A stretch of 64,000 nt of DNA, taken from NCBI RefSeq assembly GCF_900220995.1, contig NZ_OBQF01000005.1, positions 62,001 through 126,000 of the forward strand, read 5' to 3'. The notes under the pieces were generated by a model. The model was not told the origin of the DNA and did no database searches. It worked only from the letters and a program-made list of their open reading frames with translations. The translations under genes and the position numbers were made by a program. This stretch comes from Salinicoccus kekensis. Lineage in GTDB: Bacteria; Bacillota; Bacilli; Staphylococcales; Salinicoccaceae. Shown here piece by piece: positions 52,163 to 61,200 of the stretch (its first letter is position 1; every line of letters begins with the position of its first letter).

Positions 52163-53398
52163 ATGAGAAAAGACGTACGTGAAGGAGTCAGGAAATTTAT
52201 GAACGATGGTATCAAACCCAACTTTGCCGCATTGGCCCGGCAGTATGGCTGTGATTATCGAACAGTGAAAGCTGCCTATGAATCGGAGGCCCAACCCCCA
52301 AAGGAGAAAGTCAGAGTGAAAAGAGAAAGTAAGCTGGATGAATTTAAACCGATCATCCGTGACAAACTGGAAATCCAATGCAGCGCGTATAGTATATTTA
52401 AATTCATTGAAAAAAAGGGATATGACGGGAGTTACAGTCTGGTGAAGCAGTACTGTCGAAAAGAGAGGAAAACCCGTCAGAAGCAGGCAACCATGCGTGT
52501 GACCCACACACCCGGTTTAGCCGGGCAGGTGGACTGGAAAGAAGACATGACTTTAATCAGCCGGCACGGCGAGATCTTCCGTTTCAACATATTTTTATAT
52601 GTCCTGTCTTTTTCCCGTAAGAAATACATCACGTTGACCTTTGACCGTCACCAGGACACCTTGTTTGAATGTCTGGATGATGCCTTCCATCACACCGGCG
52701 GCGTACCCGGGGAAATCTGGTTTGATAATATGCGGACTGTGGTGGATCAAGCCAGCACCCAATATAATAAAGTCGTATTCAACCAGCGGTTTTATACATT
52801 CAGTAAGGACGCCGCCTTCCAGCCGATCGCCTGCCGGCCATACCGACCCCAGACCAAGGGAATCGTTGAGGCACTGGCACGGACGATGGACCGGTTGCGG
52901 GTCTATAACCATGAGTTCGATGACAGTGTGGATTTGATCCATATCGTCCATGATTTGTGTCACGAGCTCAATACGGAAGTCTCCCAGGCGACCGACGCCA
53001 TCCCCGACGAACTTTGGCTGGATAAAGAAAAAGAGCACTTACATCCACTCCCTGAAGACCTGTTGAAGCCGTACTTTGAAGACCAATTGACGAGAGTGGT
53101 CTCCAAAGAGGCGATGGTTCAGTTCCGTAAATGTAAGTACTCTGTAGATCCCCAGTATATTGGAAAGACGGTTGAGATTGAACTGTCGGATACTGAGGAC
53201 AACATACACATTTATTATAACGGAGAAATGGTGCGTTCACACCCGTTAACCACCCAAAGATTCAATTATAATCAGGCAGATATGTTCAACATATTGAAGT
53301 CGGATCTGCTGGCTGGTCGGCCGGACGATGATATCCATGCGTATATCCATGAATCCCTGCAGTTATACGATGCGGTGGGAGATGATGTCCATGAGTGA
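52163..53398 (+). CDS. istA: IS21 transposase IstA
   Basis: A 411-residue DDE transposase: an N-terminal HTH (FAALARQYGCDYRTVKAAYE), then catalytic Asp in GLAGQVDWKEDMTLISRHG, Asp in GGVPGEIWFDNMRTVVDQA and Glu in RPYRPQTKGIVEALARTMDR, and a C-terminal Mu-type beta-barrel segment (FRKCKYSVDPQYIGKTVEIE). Its stop overlaps istB. The RBS GGAGG lies before the ATG. Confidence 0.95.
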   Translation: MRKDVREGVRKFMNDGIKPNFAALARQYGCDYRTVKAAYESEAQPPKEKVRVKRESKLDEFKPIIRDKLEIQCSAYSIFKFIEKKGYDGSYSLVKQYCRKERKTRQKQATMRVTHTPGLAGQVDWKEDMTLISRHGEIFRFNIFLYVLSFSRKKYITLTFDRHQDTLFECLDDAFHHTGGVPGEIWFDNMRTVVDQASTQYNKVVFNQRFYTFSKDAAFQPIACRPYRPQTKGIVEALARTMDRLRVYNHEFDDSVDLIHIVHDLCHELNTEVSQATDAIPDELWLDKEKEHLHPLPEDLLKPYFEDQLTRVVSKEAMVQFRKCKYSVDPQYIGKTVEIELSDTEDNIHIYYNGEMVRSHPLTTQRFNYNQADMFNILKSDLLAGRPDDDIHAYIHESLQLYDAVGDDVHE

Positions 53399-54122
53399 TT
53401 ATCAAACACTCCTGTCCAATTTTGAAGCACTCGGTTTAAATAATATGCGTGAATATTATCCGGTGTTGTTGGATAAGGTCCATACGGAAGACATGTCACT
53501 GACGAGTGCGTTTCTGGAAATCACAGACAAGGAAATGAAGTTTCAAAAAGAAAAGAAGATGGCGCGTGCGATTCACCGCGCACGCTTTCCTAAAGTGAAG
53601 ACATTCGATACGTTCGATTTTGATTTTCAGCCCGGCCTCAACCGCACGGCCGTCCTTGAATTGAAACATCTGGGATTCATGGAATCTAAAGAGAACATTG
53701 TCTTCATCGGCAGCCCCGGTGTCGGTAAAACTCACCTGGCAATCGCTCTGGAGGTCGAAGCCTGCCGGCAGGAGAAACGCACACTGTTCATCAACTGCCA
53801 TGAGTTGTTGATCCGACTTCGGACCGCTTATGAGAAAGGGACCGTTGAGCGTGTGCTCAGACGGTATGCCAGATACGAGCTGTTGATTATTGATGAAATC
53901 GGCTACCTCCCCATTCAGAAGCATGAAGCCGACTTGATCTTCCAGTTATTGAATATGCGCTATGAAACCCATTCAACGATATTCACCACCAATATCGCAC
54001 TCTCTGGATGGGGTGAACTATTCAAAAGTCCGGAAACGGCCGCAGCGATACTGGACCGCATGGTCCACCATGTAAAGATTTATAAAATCAAAGGCAAGTC
54101 ATATCGGATGAAACACACTTAG
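53391..54122 (+). CDS. istB: IS21 helper ATPase IstB
   Basis: A 243-residue AAA+ ATPase that remodels target DNA for IstA. It has Walker A IGSPGVGKTHLAIALEVEA near 102, Walker B YELLIIDEIGYLPI near 163, and sensor-1 STIFTTNIALSGWGELF. The ATG at 53391 overlaps the istA stop, as usual for the family. Confidence 0.95.
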   Translation: MSDYQTLLSNFEALGLNNMREYYPVLLDKVHTEDMSLTSAFLEITDKEMKFQKEKKMARAIHRARFPKVKTFDTFDFDFQPGLNRTAVLELKHLGFMESKENIVFIGSPGVGKTHLAIALEVEACRQEKRTLFINCHELLIRLRTAYEKGTVERVLRRYARYELLIIDEIGYLPIQKHEADLIFQLLNMRYETHSTIFTTNIALSGWGELFKSPETAAAILDRMVHHVKIYKIKGKSYRMKHT

Positions 54123-54177
54123 GCTTTCCTCCACAAATTGTATTGCCAAAAACCTACAATTTTAGATTGCCGAAAAC

Positions 54178-54519
54178 CTACAATTTTAAGTTGCCCTTGA
54201 CACTTATCTCAATGTCTCCATTTTCTATTCTGGATAATTGGACTTGAGATAGAGATATTTTTCTAATTTCAGCCAGTTTAATTACCTGTTTTGGAGTCAA
54301 GCCTAATTCAATGCGTTGGCTCAGCAGCTTCAATCCCAGTTGCACGGGTAGTGAGTCTATATGCTGCTTAACCTCCGGTACCTCCATGAGTGTGTCCATC
54401 AGATCAGTGAATGTTCTGTCAGTCAGTTTGATCACTCCCTTCAGTCTAATACGATATTGGATTGCCTTGACTACACTTTTCATTAAAAAACTACTTTGAA
54501 AGCTTTCGCAGGTCACCAT
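54178..54519 (-). CDS. HTH (XRE-like) protein, 3' end replaced by the IS21 element
   Basis: The 113-residue frame carries an N-terminal part (LTDRTFTDLMDTLMEVPEVK) and a helix-turn-helix of XRE type: LSQRIELGLTPKQVIKLAEI, then SLSQVQLSRIENGDIEIS. The native sequence ends about where the IS right end begins (54202). The last eight residues are encoded by IS DNA, so the gene is truncated or fused. It follows the 70-residue frame by 23 nt in a three-gene operon led by an ADP-ribosyltransferase-like gene, where an HTH partner would be the antitoxin/repressor. Confidence 0.65.
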   Translation of the reverse strand: MVTCESFQSSFLMKSVVKAIQYRIRLKGVIKLTDRTFTDLMDTLMEVPEVKQHIDSLPVQLGLKLLSQRIELGLTPKQVIKLAEIRKISLSQVQLSRIENGDIEISVKGNLKL

Positions 54520-54542
54520 TTTATTTGAATTTCCACGTTTAA

Positions 54543-54755
54543 TCAGTCAGTTTTATTAATGAAATCTTGAAGATGCTTTTCCATTTCTTCAGATGTCACT
54601 TTTACTTCATCATCTTTACTTTCATATTTTTCAGGATACTTTCGTGCATCTTCTTCAAACCATTCTGCATCAGTTTTCCATCTTTTTTTCATATTGCTTC
54701 TTCTGCGTTTACCAGGTTTTTTTAACGGCTCTTTTTGTACAATCAGTCTGACCAT
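54543..54755 (-). CDS. Small charged protein (70 residues) in the ADP-ribosyltransferase operon
   Basis: MVRLIVQKEPLKKPGKRRRS opens a frame with a very basic first third and an acidic helical second part (EVKVTSEEMEKHLQDFINKT). Its ATG overlaps the stop of the transferase gene (TGATG), with GGTG 8 nt upstream. No family is recognised. Size and position between the toxin-like and HTH genes make it a candidate antitoxin or accessory protein. Confidence 0.6.
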   Translation of the reverse strand: MVRLIVQKEPLKKPGKRRRSNMKKRWKTDAEWFEEDARKYPEKYESKDDEVKVTSEEMEKHLQDFINKTD

Positions 54756-55297
54756 CACTTCATCACCTTTATTAAAATATATTTTATATTCTTGTCAGTA
54801 TCATGGAAATGCCCGCTTATCCAGTATTTACATCCTCTATTCAGTAAGAATTCCTTCTCTCCTGCGAATACTGACAACGGTGCTATATATGCTCCGTCCA
54901 CCATTGCCGGTAATTTAGCAATAATAATATGTTTTAACGATGACTGTACCAATTCTTCAGTAACTTCATGAGCAATAGAAGTACTCTTAAAATCTGCGAA
55001 AGCTTCTATTTTAGAGCGGTTTTTGATAAAGTTATACTCCCGCTCACTGACAATCCGATATACTGTTAAACTCTCGCTATATTTAAACTTTTTTAAACCA
55101 TTTTCTATATCAGTTATTAATTTCTGTGTGTAAGAAGACGCTTCATCATATCGACCTTCCCTCAACACTCTGTTTATAGATTCATACTCCTCTATACCCG
55201 TATATTTTCTAATAGATATTATCTCCCGCCTATTGAGTCGCGGTATCCAGTTGGTCGTTGCATATGATAATAATCTTTTTTCTAATTCCCAGCCCAT
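54755..55297 (-). CDS. ADP-ribosyltransferase-exoenzyme-fold protein (candidate toxin)
   Basis: A 180-residue protein with the three-part R-S-E signature of the ADPrib_exo_Tox fold: Arg in SESLTVYRIVSEREYNF near 85, the STS motif in FADFKSTSIAHEV near 107, and the catalytic Glu-x-Glu in FAGEKEFLLNRGCKYWI near 155. The N-terminal helices (EYESINRVLREGRYDEASSY) match the lid/helical part of such enzymes. It has no signal peptide or secretion domain, so it probably acts inside the cell. GAGGAG precedes the ATG. It is the first gene of an operon with a 70-residue protein and a truncated HTH protein. Confidence 0.72.
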   Translation of the reverse strand: MGWELEKRLLSYATTNWIPRLNRREIISIRKYTGIEEYESINRVLREGRYDEASSYTQKLITDIENGLKKFKYSESLTVYRIVSEREYNFIKNRSKIEAFADFKSTSIAHEVTEELVQSSLKHIIIAKLPAMVDGAYIAPLSVFAGEKEFLLNRGCKYWISGHFHDTDKNIKYILIKVMK

Positions 55298-55423
55298 CCA
55301 GTTCTCCTCTGGTCTTTAGTATTATTATACCATCTCTTCAGTGAAAGCGTTTACCAACATGCATTCACTGATTTAATATATAATTGAGTTACAGACATTT
55401 TACTATCAAAGGAGACTGGATAT

Positions 55424-56191
55424 ATGAAAGGCTTAGAAGGAAAAGTGGCAGTTGTCACAGGTGGTGCTTCAGGTATCGGCTATTCGATCGTCGAACAGTT
55501 ATTGGAGCATGACGTCAAAGTGGCCATCGGGGATTTGAATGAAGAGAAACTGAAAGAGATTGAGCAGCAGTTCCCGGAAAAGGTTGTCGGTGTCAAAGCG
55601 AACGTCACGTCGGAAGATGACATGAAAAATCTTGTTGATACAGCCGTTGAAAAGTTCGGCCAGCTGGACTACGGCTTCAACGTCGCAGGTTTGAGCAAAC
55701 CCGGCCTGATCATGGATCAGAGTTTCGAGGACTGGAAGACGACTGTGGATATCGTCCTGCACGGTGTATTCCTGGCGACAAAGCATGAAGCGAACGCCAT
55801 GAAAGAACACGGCGGTGCCATCGTCAACATCTCTTCCTTGAATGCACACGTGCCGATGTTCTACGGTGCAGCATACGCTTCTGCCAAGGCGGGCGTCGAG
55901 ATGTTCACTAAAAACGCTGCACTCGAATTTGCAGAGCATAAGATCAGGGTGAATGCTATACTGCCCGGCTTGGTTGAAACACCGATCACCACTGGATTCT
56001 TCGAAAATGAAGACCTTAATAACGAATTCATGGGACGCATCCCTGAAAGAAGAGCCGCTGCTCCGGCAGAGATTGCATCACCATCACTCTTCCTTGTCTC
56101 AGACGATGCTTCCTATATCAATGGAACAAGCCTCGTCGTCGATGGCGGCTGGGAAATTACTGGCTATCCGAATTTAAGTAAATTCATGTAA
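55424..56191 (+). CDS. Short-chain dehydrogenase/reductase
   Basis: A 255-residue classical SDR: cofactor site VAVVTGGASGIGYSIVEQL (TGxxxGxG), FNVAGLSKPG (NAG), catalytic Ser in VNISSLNAHV, YxxxK in AAYASAKAGVEMFTKNAALE, and the C-terminal YINGTSLVVDGGWEITGYP. The acidic residue after the second strand (IGDLNEEKL) suggests NAD preference. It converges with the mmsA gene, with a shared terminator. Substrate unknown. Confidence 0.92.
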   Translation: MKGLEGKVAVVTGGASGIGYSIVEQLLEHDVKVAIGDLNEEKLKEIEQQFPEKVVGVKANVTSEDDMKNLVDTAVEKFGQLDYGFNVAGLSKPGLIMDQSFEDWKTTVDIVLHGVFLATKHEANAMKEHGGAIVNISSLNAHVPMFYGAAYASAKAGVEMFTKNAALEFAEHKIRVNAILPGLVETPITTGFFENEDLNNEFMGRIPERRAAAPAEIASPSLFLVSDDASYINGTSLVVDGGWEITGYPNLSKFM

Positions 56192-56198
56192 GAGCAGA

Positions 56199-56240
56199 AA
56201 AAAACTGCAAATCCCATATTGAAGGGATTGCAGTTTTTTT
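56199..56240. terminator. Bidirectional terminator between the SDR and mmsA genes
   Basis: AAAAAAACTGCAAATCCC pairs with GGGATTGCAGTTTTTTT (one bulge). Confidence 0.88.
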
Positions 56241-56276
56241 AATTTCAATAACTTCTAACACCCGGCCCACTATTAC

Positions 56277-57746
56277 TTAGGAGAAGTCTGGCTCAGAATA
56301 TCTCGCCGTCACAACTTTCCTTCTTGTATAGAATTCGACACCGTCCTTGCCATTGGCATGCAGGGAGCCATAGAATGAACTCTTCCAGCCCGAAAACGGG
56401 AAGATCGCCATCGGCGCCGGAACGCCAAGATTTATCCCGATCATGCCCGCATCAATGTGCTCCCTGAAATAACGCACACTTGATGCGCTGTCCGTGAACA
56501 GACAGGCACCGTTCGCAAATTCAGACTTGTTCGCGATTTGAATACCTTCTTTCAGATCCTTCACTTTGATTACGGAAAGGACGGGTGCAAAAATCTCATC
56601 TTGCCACAGTTTCATCTCCGGCGTCACTTCTTCGAAGATCGTCGGACCGACGAAGTAACCTTCATCACATGCCCTTTCACGGCCATCCAAGAGCAGTTTC
56701 GCACCTTCTTTTTCACCTTCTTCAATATATTTAATTGTGCGTGCTTTATTCTCCTCGCGGATGACCGGTCCGAGGAAAACGCCGTCATCCAGACCATTAC
56801 CCATCTTGATATCTTCAGCTTCTGCTTTCAGTTTCCTGATGAAGTCATCATAGATGCCGTCCTGCACCGTTATGACGGCCGCCGCCATACAACGCTCTCC
56901 GGCAGAACCGAAAGCTGCACCAATGATATCTTTCACTGCATGGTCCAAGTTGGCATCATTGAGGACCACAGTATGGTTTTTTGCACCTGTCAGCGCCTGC
57001 ACCCGTTTCAGGTTATTCGTACCTTTTCTATAGACATATTCACCCACCGGCTTGGAACCAACGAAGGAGACTGCCTTGATATGCTCATTTTCCAAAATTC
57101 CGTTCACCACATCATGCGCACCATTGACAACATTGAAAACACCTTTTGGCAGACCGGCCGCTTCCAGGTAATCCACCAGTTTCTCAACAAGCAATGGGGT
57201 TTTTTCAGAAGGTTTCATCACAAATGTATTCCCCATGGCAATGGCCATCGGGAACATCCAGCACGGCACCATCATCGGGAAGTTAAATGGTGTGATGCCA
57301 CCAATGACACCGATCGGATAGCGATAGCTTGTGCCTTCGATGTCGGTGGCAATTGAGGACAGGGAATCTCCCATCATGAGTGACGGCGCACCGGCTGCGA
57401 ATTCGACATTTTCAATGCCCCGTTGGACTTCGCCCAGTGCTTCATTCAAACTTTTACCATTTTCTTTCGTGATGATTTCTGCGAGTTCTTGTTTGTTCTC
57501 CATAAGCAGTTGTTGATATTTAAACAGAATACGTGCCCGTTTCGGCACTGCAGTGTTACTCCAATCGGTGAATGCATCATGCGCCACCTGAGCTGCATGA
57601 TCGAGCTCTGATTGTGTTGATTGAGGAACATTGACCATAATTTCTTTCGTTGCTGGATTAATCACTTCGATTGTTTCTGTGCTCTTACTCTCTATCCATT
57701 CACCATTAATATAATTCTTTAAGTTTCTAACTTTCTTTTCTGTCAT
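56277..57746 (-). CDS. mmsA: Methylmalonate/malonate-semialdehyde dehydrogenase (CoA-acylating)
   Basis: A 489-residue aldehyde dehydrogenase of the MmsA/IolA group: [79 protein letters not shown] and nucleophile Cys in [15 protein letters not shown]. The Glu general base of ordinary ALDHs is replaced, as in CoA-dependent members. It produces acetyl- or propionyl-CoA from the semialdehyde. It is the last gene of a catabolic operon with an amino-acid ABC transporter and a saccharopine-dehydrogenase-like protein. Confidence 0.9.
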   Translation of the reverse strand: MTEKKVRNLKNYINGEWIESKSTETIEVINPATKEIMVNVPQSTQSELDHAAQVAHDAFTDWSNTAVPKRARILFKYQQLLMENKQELAEIITKENGKSLNEALGEVQRGIENVEFAAGAPSLMMGDSLSSIATDIEGTSYRYPIGVIGGITPFNFPMMVPCWMFPMAIAMGNTFVMKPSEKTPLLVEKLVDYLEAAGLPKGVFNVVNGAHDVVNGILENEHIKAVSFVGSKPVGEYVYRKGTNNLKRVQALTGAKNHTVVLNDANLDHAVKDIIGAAFGSAGERCMAAAVITVQDGIYDDFIRKLKAEAEDIKMGNGLDDGVFLGPVIREENKARTIKYIEEGEKEGAKLLLDGRERACDEGYFVGPTIFEEVTPEMKLWQDEIFAPVLSVIKVKDLKEGIQIANKSEFANGACLFTDSASSVRYFREHIDAGMIGINLGVPAPMAIFPFSGWKSSFYGSLHANGKDGVEFYTRRKVVTARYSEPDFS

Positions 57747-57769
57747 AAAAGTCTCTCCATTTTAAAATA

Positions 57770-58978
57770 TTATTTAACAGCTAATTCCTTGGTATCTATG
57801 ACGTTCTTCTTACAGCTCACTTCTACATGAATGCCTCTTTTCGCCAGTTCTTCAAAATAAACCTGAGTAGGTATTGCCTGTTCGGAAGCAAAGAACCCAC
57901 TTTCTTTTATTTGGTTGTTACCCAGTATTCTGGTCGTCACTGCAGCTGGGAAGCCTACAGAAAAAACACCTTGTGAAAGATGAGGCCATTCCGCGTAGGG
58001 AGAAAGTATAGTTTCAATTATATACTCTATATTTTCACCGTTTTTTTCACCCTTGACTTCAACACGTAATATTTTATGATCATCATGTTTTTGATCATCA
58101 TTATTTATCAAGTTGTTCTTTTTTTCTATTATACTTTCCAGTACTTTTCTGGGACTTATCTTTTGACCTTGTACATCAATCTCTTCTTTGTCACCAAAGC
58201 CCATCTCTACAAGAAAGCGTAATTTTTCTTCGAAAAATTTCGGTAGGGCCAATTTGAAAGTGACATCCTGGATGCCTTTATCCTTAAAAGATAGAGGGAT
58301 GGTAGCAACTTCGGAATGAATCGTATTCAATACGGTTTGTTCACCGATCGGTGGCGGAAAACTGAAAGTTTCCCCACCTGAAAAAGGCGCTTTTTCCACA
58401 TATTCACCATTTCTGAATTCGTATGGATTCATTATATATTCATCGAGCAGAGTCCCTATGGCATAAGGTGGAACAAAATCATTCTCCTTTTGATTAAAAT
58501 TTACAATGGCATCACGTATATGCACAGACTCAATTCGATCCAACCTTTCATATGCGTATTTTGCCATCACATTGACAATTCCCGGCGCACTGCCTGAACC
58601 GACGATGCCCGTGATGCCTGCCTGCTTAAAATCATCATGCATCTTCAGTTGTTCTTTTGCCCAATGAAACAGTCCGCCGAAATCTGTATAATTCGTTTTC
58701 GAATCTACACAGGCCTTCATGACTTTTAAATTGAAAACATGTGAACAGCCATTTAAACAAACATCAGAATCTTTCAGTAAACCAACGAGGCTTTCATGAT
58801 CATTTAAATCTATGTAGCTGATATTTATTTTATTGGAATTCAAAAATTGTTTGCGCTTTTCCAAAGCATCCATATTCAAATCAGCTAATAAAATTTCTTT
58901 CACGTCTCTATTTTCAACTAAATCTTGAATTGCTCCCATTGCTACTTTTCCTGCTCCACCAAGCACTGTCACTTTCAT
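57770..58978 (-). CDS. Saccharopine-dehydrogenase-like oxidoreductase
   Basis: A 402-residue NAD(P)-binding protein: MKVTVLGGAGKVAMGAIQDL (Rossmann), EILLADLNMDALEKRKQFL, VCLNGCSHVFNLKVMKACVD, TNYTDFGGLFHWAKEQLKMH and GSGSAPGIVNVMAKYAYERL, all typical of the Sacchrp_dh_NADP / lysine-6-dehydrogenase-like group. It lies in an operon with a polar-amino-acid transporter and mmsA, so an oxidative deamination or opine-type step on the imported amino acid is plausible. The exact substrate is unknown. Confidence 0.83.
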   Translation of the reverse strand: MKVTVLGGAGKVAMGAIQDLVENRDVKEILLADLNMDALEKRKQFLNSNKINISYIDLNDHESLVGLLKDSDVCLNGCSHVFNLKVMKACVDSKTNYTDFGGLFHWAKEQLKMHDDFKQAGITGIVGSGSAPGIVNVMAKYAYERLDRIESVHIRDAIVNFNQKENDFVPPYAIGTLLDEYIMNPYEFRNGEYVEKAPFSGGETFSFPPPIGEQTVLNTIHSEVATIPLSFKDKGIQDVTFKLALPKFFEEKLRFLVEMGFGDKEEIDVQGQKISPRKVLESIIEKKNNLINNDDQKHDDHKILRVEVKGEKNGENIEYIIETILSPYAEWPHLSQGVFSVGFPAAVTTRILGNNQIKESGFFASEQAIPTQVYFEELAKRGIHVEVSCKKNVIDTKELAVK

Positions 58979-59017
58979 AGGTGTTCCCCCTTGATATTTT
59001 ATGTTTCAATAATTTGT

Positions 59018-59701
59018 TCATCGATATGGTTTAAATAGCTCTTCAAATGAATATTTTTTCTCTTCCTCTTCATATTTCAAATGTTCTCTAACATTTTTAT
59101 AATGCGAGTTGATCGATTCTGCTGCTTTTTCTTGGTCTCTCGTACGCAAAGCTTTAATGATACTCCGATGCTCTTCCGGAGAAAGGGGAGATTCTTTTCT
59201 GGCACTGTCATGGAATGCTAAATAGATATTGGTTATATTGATCAATTCTTCGTTATATTTCTTCATATATTCATTATTGGACAGATCCATCAGCTGCTGA
59301 TGAAATAAGGTGGTTTTTTCCAGGCCTTTCTCATATTCTCCTTCCCTGAAGAATTGTTCTTCTTCAATAGTGATTCTTTCCAATTCATCCAACTGTTCCT
59401 CGGAAACAGTTTTACAGGCTATTTTCGCTGCTTCTCTTTCCAAGATTGTTCTAAGCTGAAAAACATTTTCAATTTCCTGAGGAGTCGGCTGATGGATGAA
59501 TGCACCTTTATTCGGTATATTTTCTATTATTTTTTCCTGCTCCATCTTTTTCAAGACTGTTCTTATGGGCGTCCTGCTCACGTTGAATGCGTTGGACAAT
59601 TCTTTTTCATTCAATTGCATGTTCAAAGGTATCTTTCTATTGAAGATTGCTTGTTTCAGCTCTCTGTAAACATAATCTTCTATCGCCAGTTTCTCGGTCA
59701 T
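59018..59701 (-). CDS. GntR-family regulator (FCD subfamily)
   Basis: A 227-residue regulator with a winged HTH (DYVYRELKQAIFNRKIPLNM, LNEKELSNAFNVSRTPIRTV, LKKMEQEKIIENIPNKGAFI) and a helical FCD domain (VFQLRTILEREAAKIACKTV, LEKTTLFHQQLMDLSNNEYM, SPEEHRSIIKALRTRDQEKA). It lies between the transporter genes and the saccharopine-dehydrogenase-like gene and is expected to regulate the operon. Confidence 0.88.
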   Translation of the reverse strand: MTEKLAIEDYVYRELKQAIFNRKIPLNMQLNEKELSNAFNVSRTPIRTVLKKMEQEKIIENIPNKGAFIHQPTPQEIENVFQLRTILEREAAKIACKTVSEEQLDELERITIEEEQFFREGEYEKGLEKTTLFHQQLMDLSNNEYMKKYNEELINITNIYLAFHDSARKESPLSPEEHRSIIKALRTRDQEKAAESINSHYKNVREHLKYEEEEKKYSFEELFKPYR

Positions 59702-59762
59702 GTCTTACGATCATCTCCACACTATTTAATCTTCTGAATAATCTAAAGTGATTAACAGTAAA

Positions 59763-60512
59763 TCATTTAAAGTTTGACAGAAACTTACCAATTCTCTCCT
59801 GCTTGTTGTTGGAGAAAAATTCTTCAGGTGATCCTTCGAATAGAATATTGCCCTCGTCTATAAACACTATTCTATCAGCGACGTCTTTAGCAAAATTCAT
59901 TTCATGTGTCACAATGACCATAGTCAGTCCTTCATTGGCCAGATCTTTGATGACATCCAAAACTTCTCCTACAAGTTCGGGGTCTAAAGCAGAAGTAGGC
60001 TCATCAAACAAAATGACTTTAGGATTCATAGCCAGTGCACGTGCTATAGCCACCCTTTGTTGCTGTCCACCTGATAAACTCTCCGGGTATTTATTTCTTT
60101 TCTCCAGCAATCCCACTCGCTTAAGTAATCTTTCAGCATTTACGACGGCTTCCTCTTTTTTCATCTTTCGTACTTGAACAGGTCCTTCTATAACATTTTC
60201 CAATACAGTTTTATGAGGAAATAGGTTGAAGTTTTGAAAAACCATACCGATTTCTTCCCGCTCATAGCTTAATTGTTTTGGGTTCTTACGCTTCTTCTGC
60301 GCGTCATCCTTGTAGATTATGGACCTGTTTTCCAAAAGGATATCCCCATCCTCAATCTCTTCAAGGACATTCAACGTGCGGAGCAATGTACTTTTACCAC
60401 TCCCGCTGGGTCCGAGGATTGCAACAACTTCACTGTTTTTAATTGATAAATCAACATTTTTTAATACATGGTGTTCACCAAAGTATTTATTGACACTATG
60501 CATTTTGAGCAC
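59763..60512 (-). CDS. Polar amino acid ABC transporter ATP-binding protein (GlnQ type)
   Basis: A 249-residue ABC ATPase: Walker [22 protein letters not shown]-loop [18 protein letters not shown], signature [20 protein letters not shown], Walker [21 protein letters not shown] and H-loop [20 protein letters not shown]. It energises uptake through the adjacent permease; the two genes overlap by 17 nt. Confidence 0.94.
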   Translation of the reverse strand: MLKMHSVNKYFGEHHVLKNVDLSIKNSEVVAILGPSGSGKSTLLRTLNVLEEIEDGDILLENRSIIYKDDAQKKRKNPKQLSYEREEIGMVFQNFNLFPHKTVLENVIEGPVQVRKMKKEEAVVNAERLLKRVGLLEKRNKYPESLSGGQQQRVAIARALAMNPKVILFDEPTSALDPELVGEVLDVIKDLANEGLTMVIVTHEMNFAKDVADRIVFIDEGNILFEGSPEEFFSNNKQERIGKFLSNFK

Positions 60513-61149
60513 TTGAATAGTCCCCTTTCTTTTCGAAGTATTTCACCAGTAAAGTAAGAGGATAGTGCAGTATCCAATATATTACGGCGACCATCAAGAA
60601 AATTTCCATATTCCTGAATGTTGCACCGGCAAGCAATTCACCGCGGTGCATCAGTTCACCCACCGTAATCACTGCTGCCAATGAGGTATTCTTCAGCAAA
60701 ATAATGGCACTGTTTCCGATGTTGGGCAGACAGATCTTAAATGCTTGCGGAAAGATGATTCGAATGAACAGCTTTGAATTACTCATTCCAATAGATTTTG
60801 CTGCCTCTGTCTGTCCTTTCGGAACTGCCTGTATACCACTCCGGTAAATCTCTGATACGTAAGCCGCTTCATTTAAAGCAAGTCCTATCAATGCAGCTTG
60901 AAATGCGGTGAACATGAGGCCGATATCAGGCAGTGCAAAATATATGATCATCAACTGAACCAGCAGCGGAGTTCCCCGGAACGCACTTATGTAAATTGAA
61001 GTGATTATTTTGAAAAACTTTATTTTGGACATATTCCCTAAAACCAGGAAAAGACCGAGAATCAGACCAAGAATCAAAGAAAGAACAGTAAGTTGTATTG
61101 TAATCCATGCCCCCTCCAGTAAAGGAGGGAGAAAGTTTAATAAATCCAT
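60496..61149 (-). CDS. Amino acid ABC transporter permease (HisM/GlnP type)
   Basis: A 217-residue membrane protein with about five helices: [60 protein letters not shown] and the EAA loop [24 protein letters not shown] serves ATG 61149 (second Met of the longer frame). It probably forms a homodimer with two GlnQ-like subunits. Confidence 0.93.
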   Translation of the reverse strand: MDLLNFLPPLLEGAWITIQLTVLSLILGLILGLFLVLGNMSKIKFFKIITSIYISAFRGTPLLVQLMIIYFALPDIGLMFTAFQAALIGLALNEAAYVSEIYRSGIQAVPKGQTEAAKSIGMSNSKLFIRIIFPQAFKICLPNIGNSAIILLKNTSLAAVITVGELMHRGELLAGATFRNMEIFLMVAVIYWILHYPLTLLVKYFEKKGDYSSAQNA

Positions 61150-61200
61150 ATGCACATCTCCGTTCTCTAGTATTCATTACAATAATGATGTTATGAGCAC

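Larger units (their letters stand above)
52054..54202. mobile_element. IS21-family insertion sequence, intact (about 2.15 kb)
   Basis: The element begins TGTCACAATG and ends CCTTGACA, so it has 5'-TG...CA-3' termini. Subterminal multiple repeats GGCA-N2-TTAAAATTGTAGG occur at both ends (52100-52112 region and twice at 54140-54197 in inverse orientation), a typical IS21 feature. It carries overlapping istA and istB. No target duplication is visible (AGTTTAAT left, CTTATCTC right). The right end lies inside the 3' part of an HTH gene. Confidence 0.9.
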
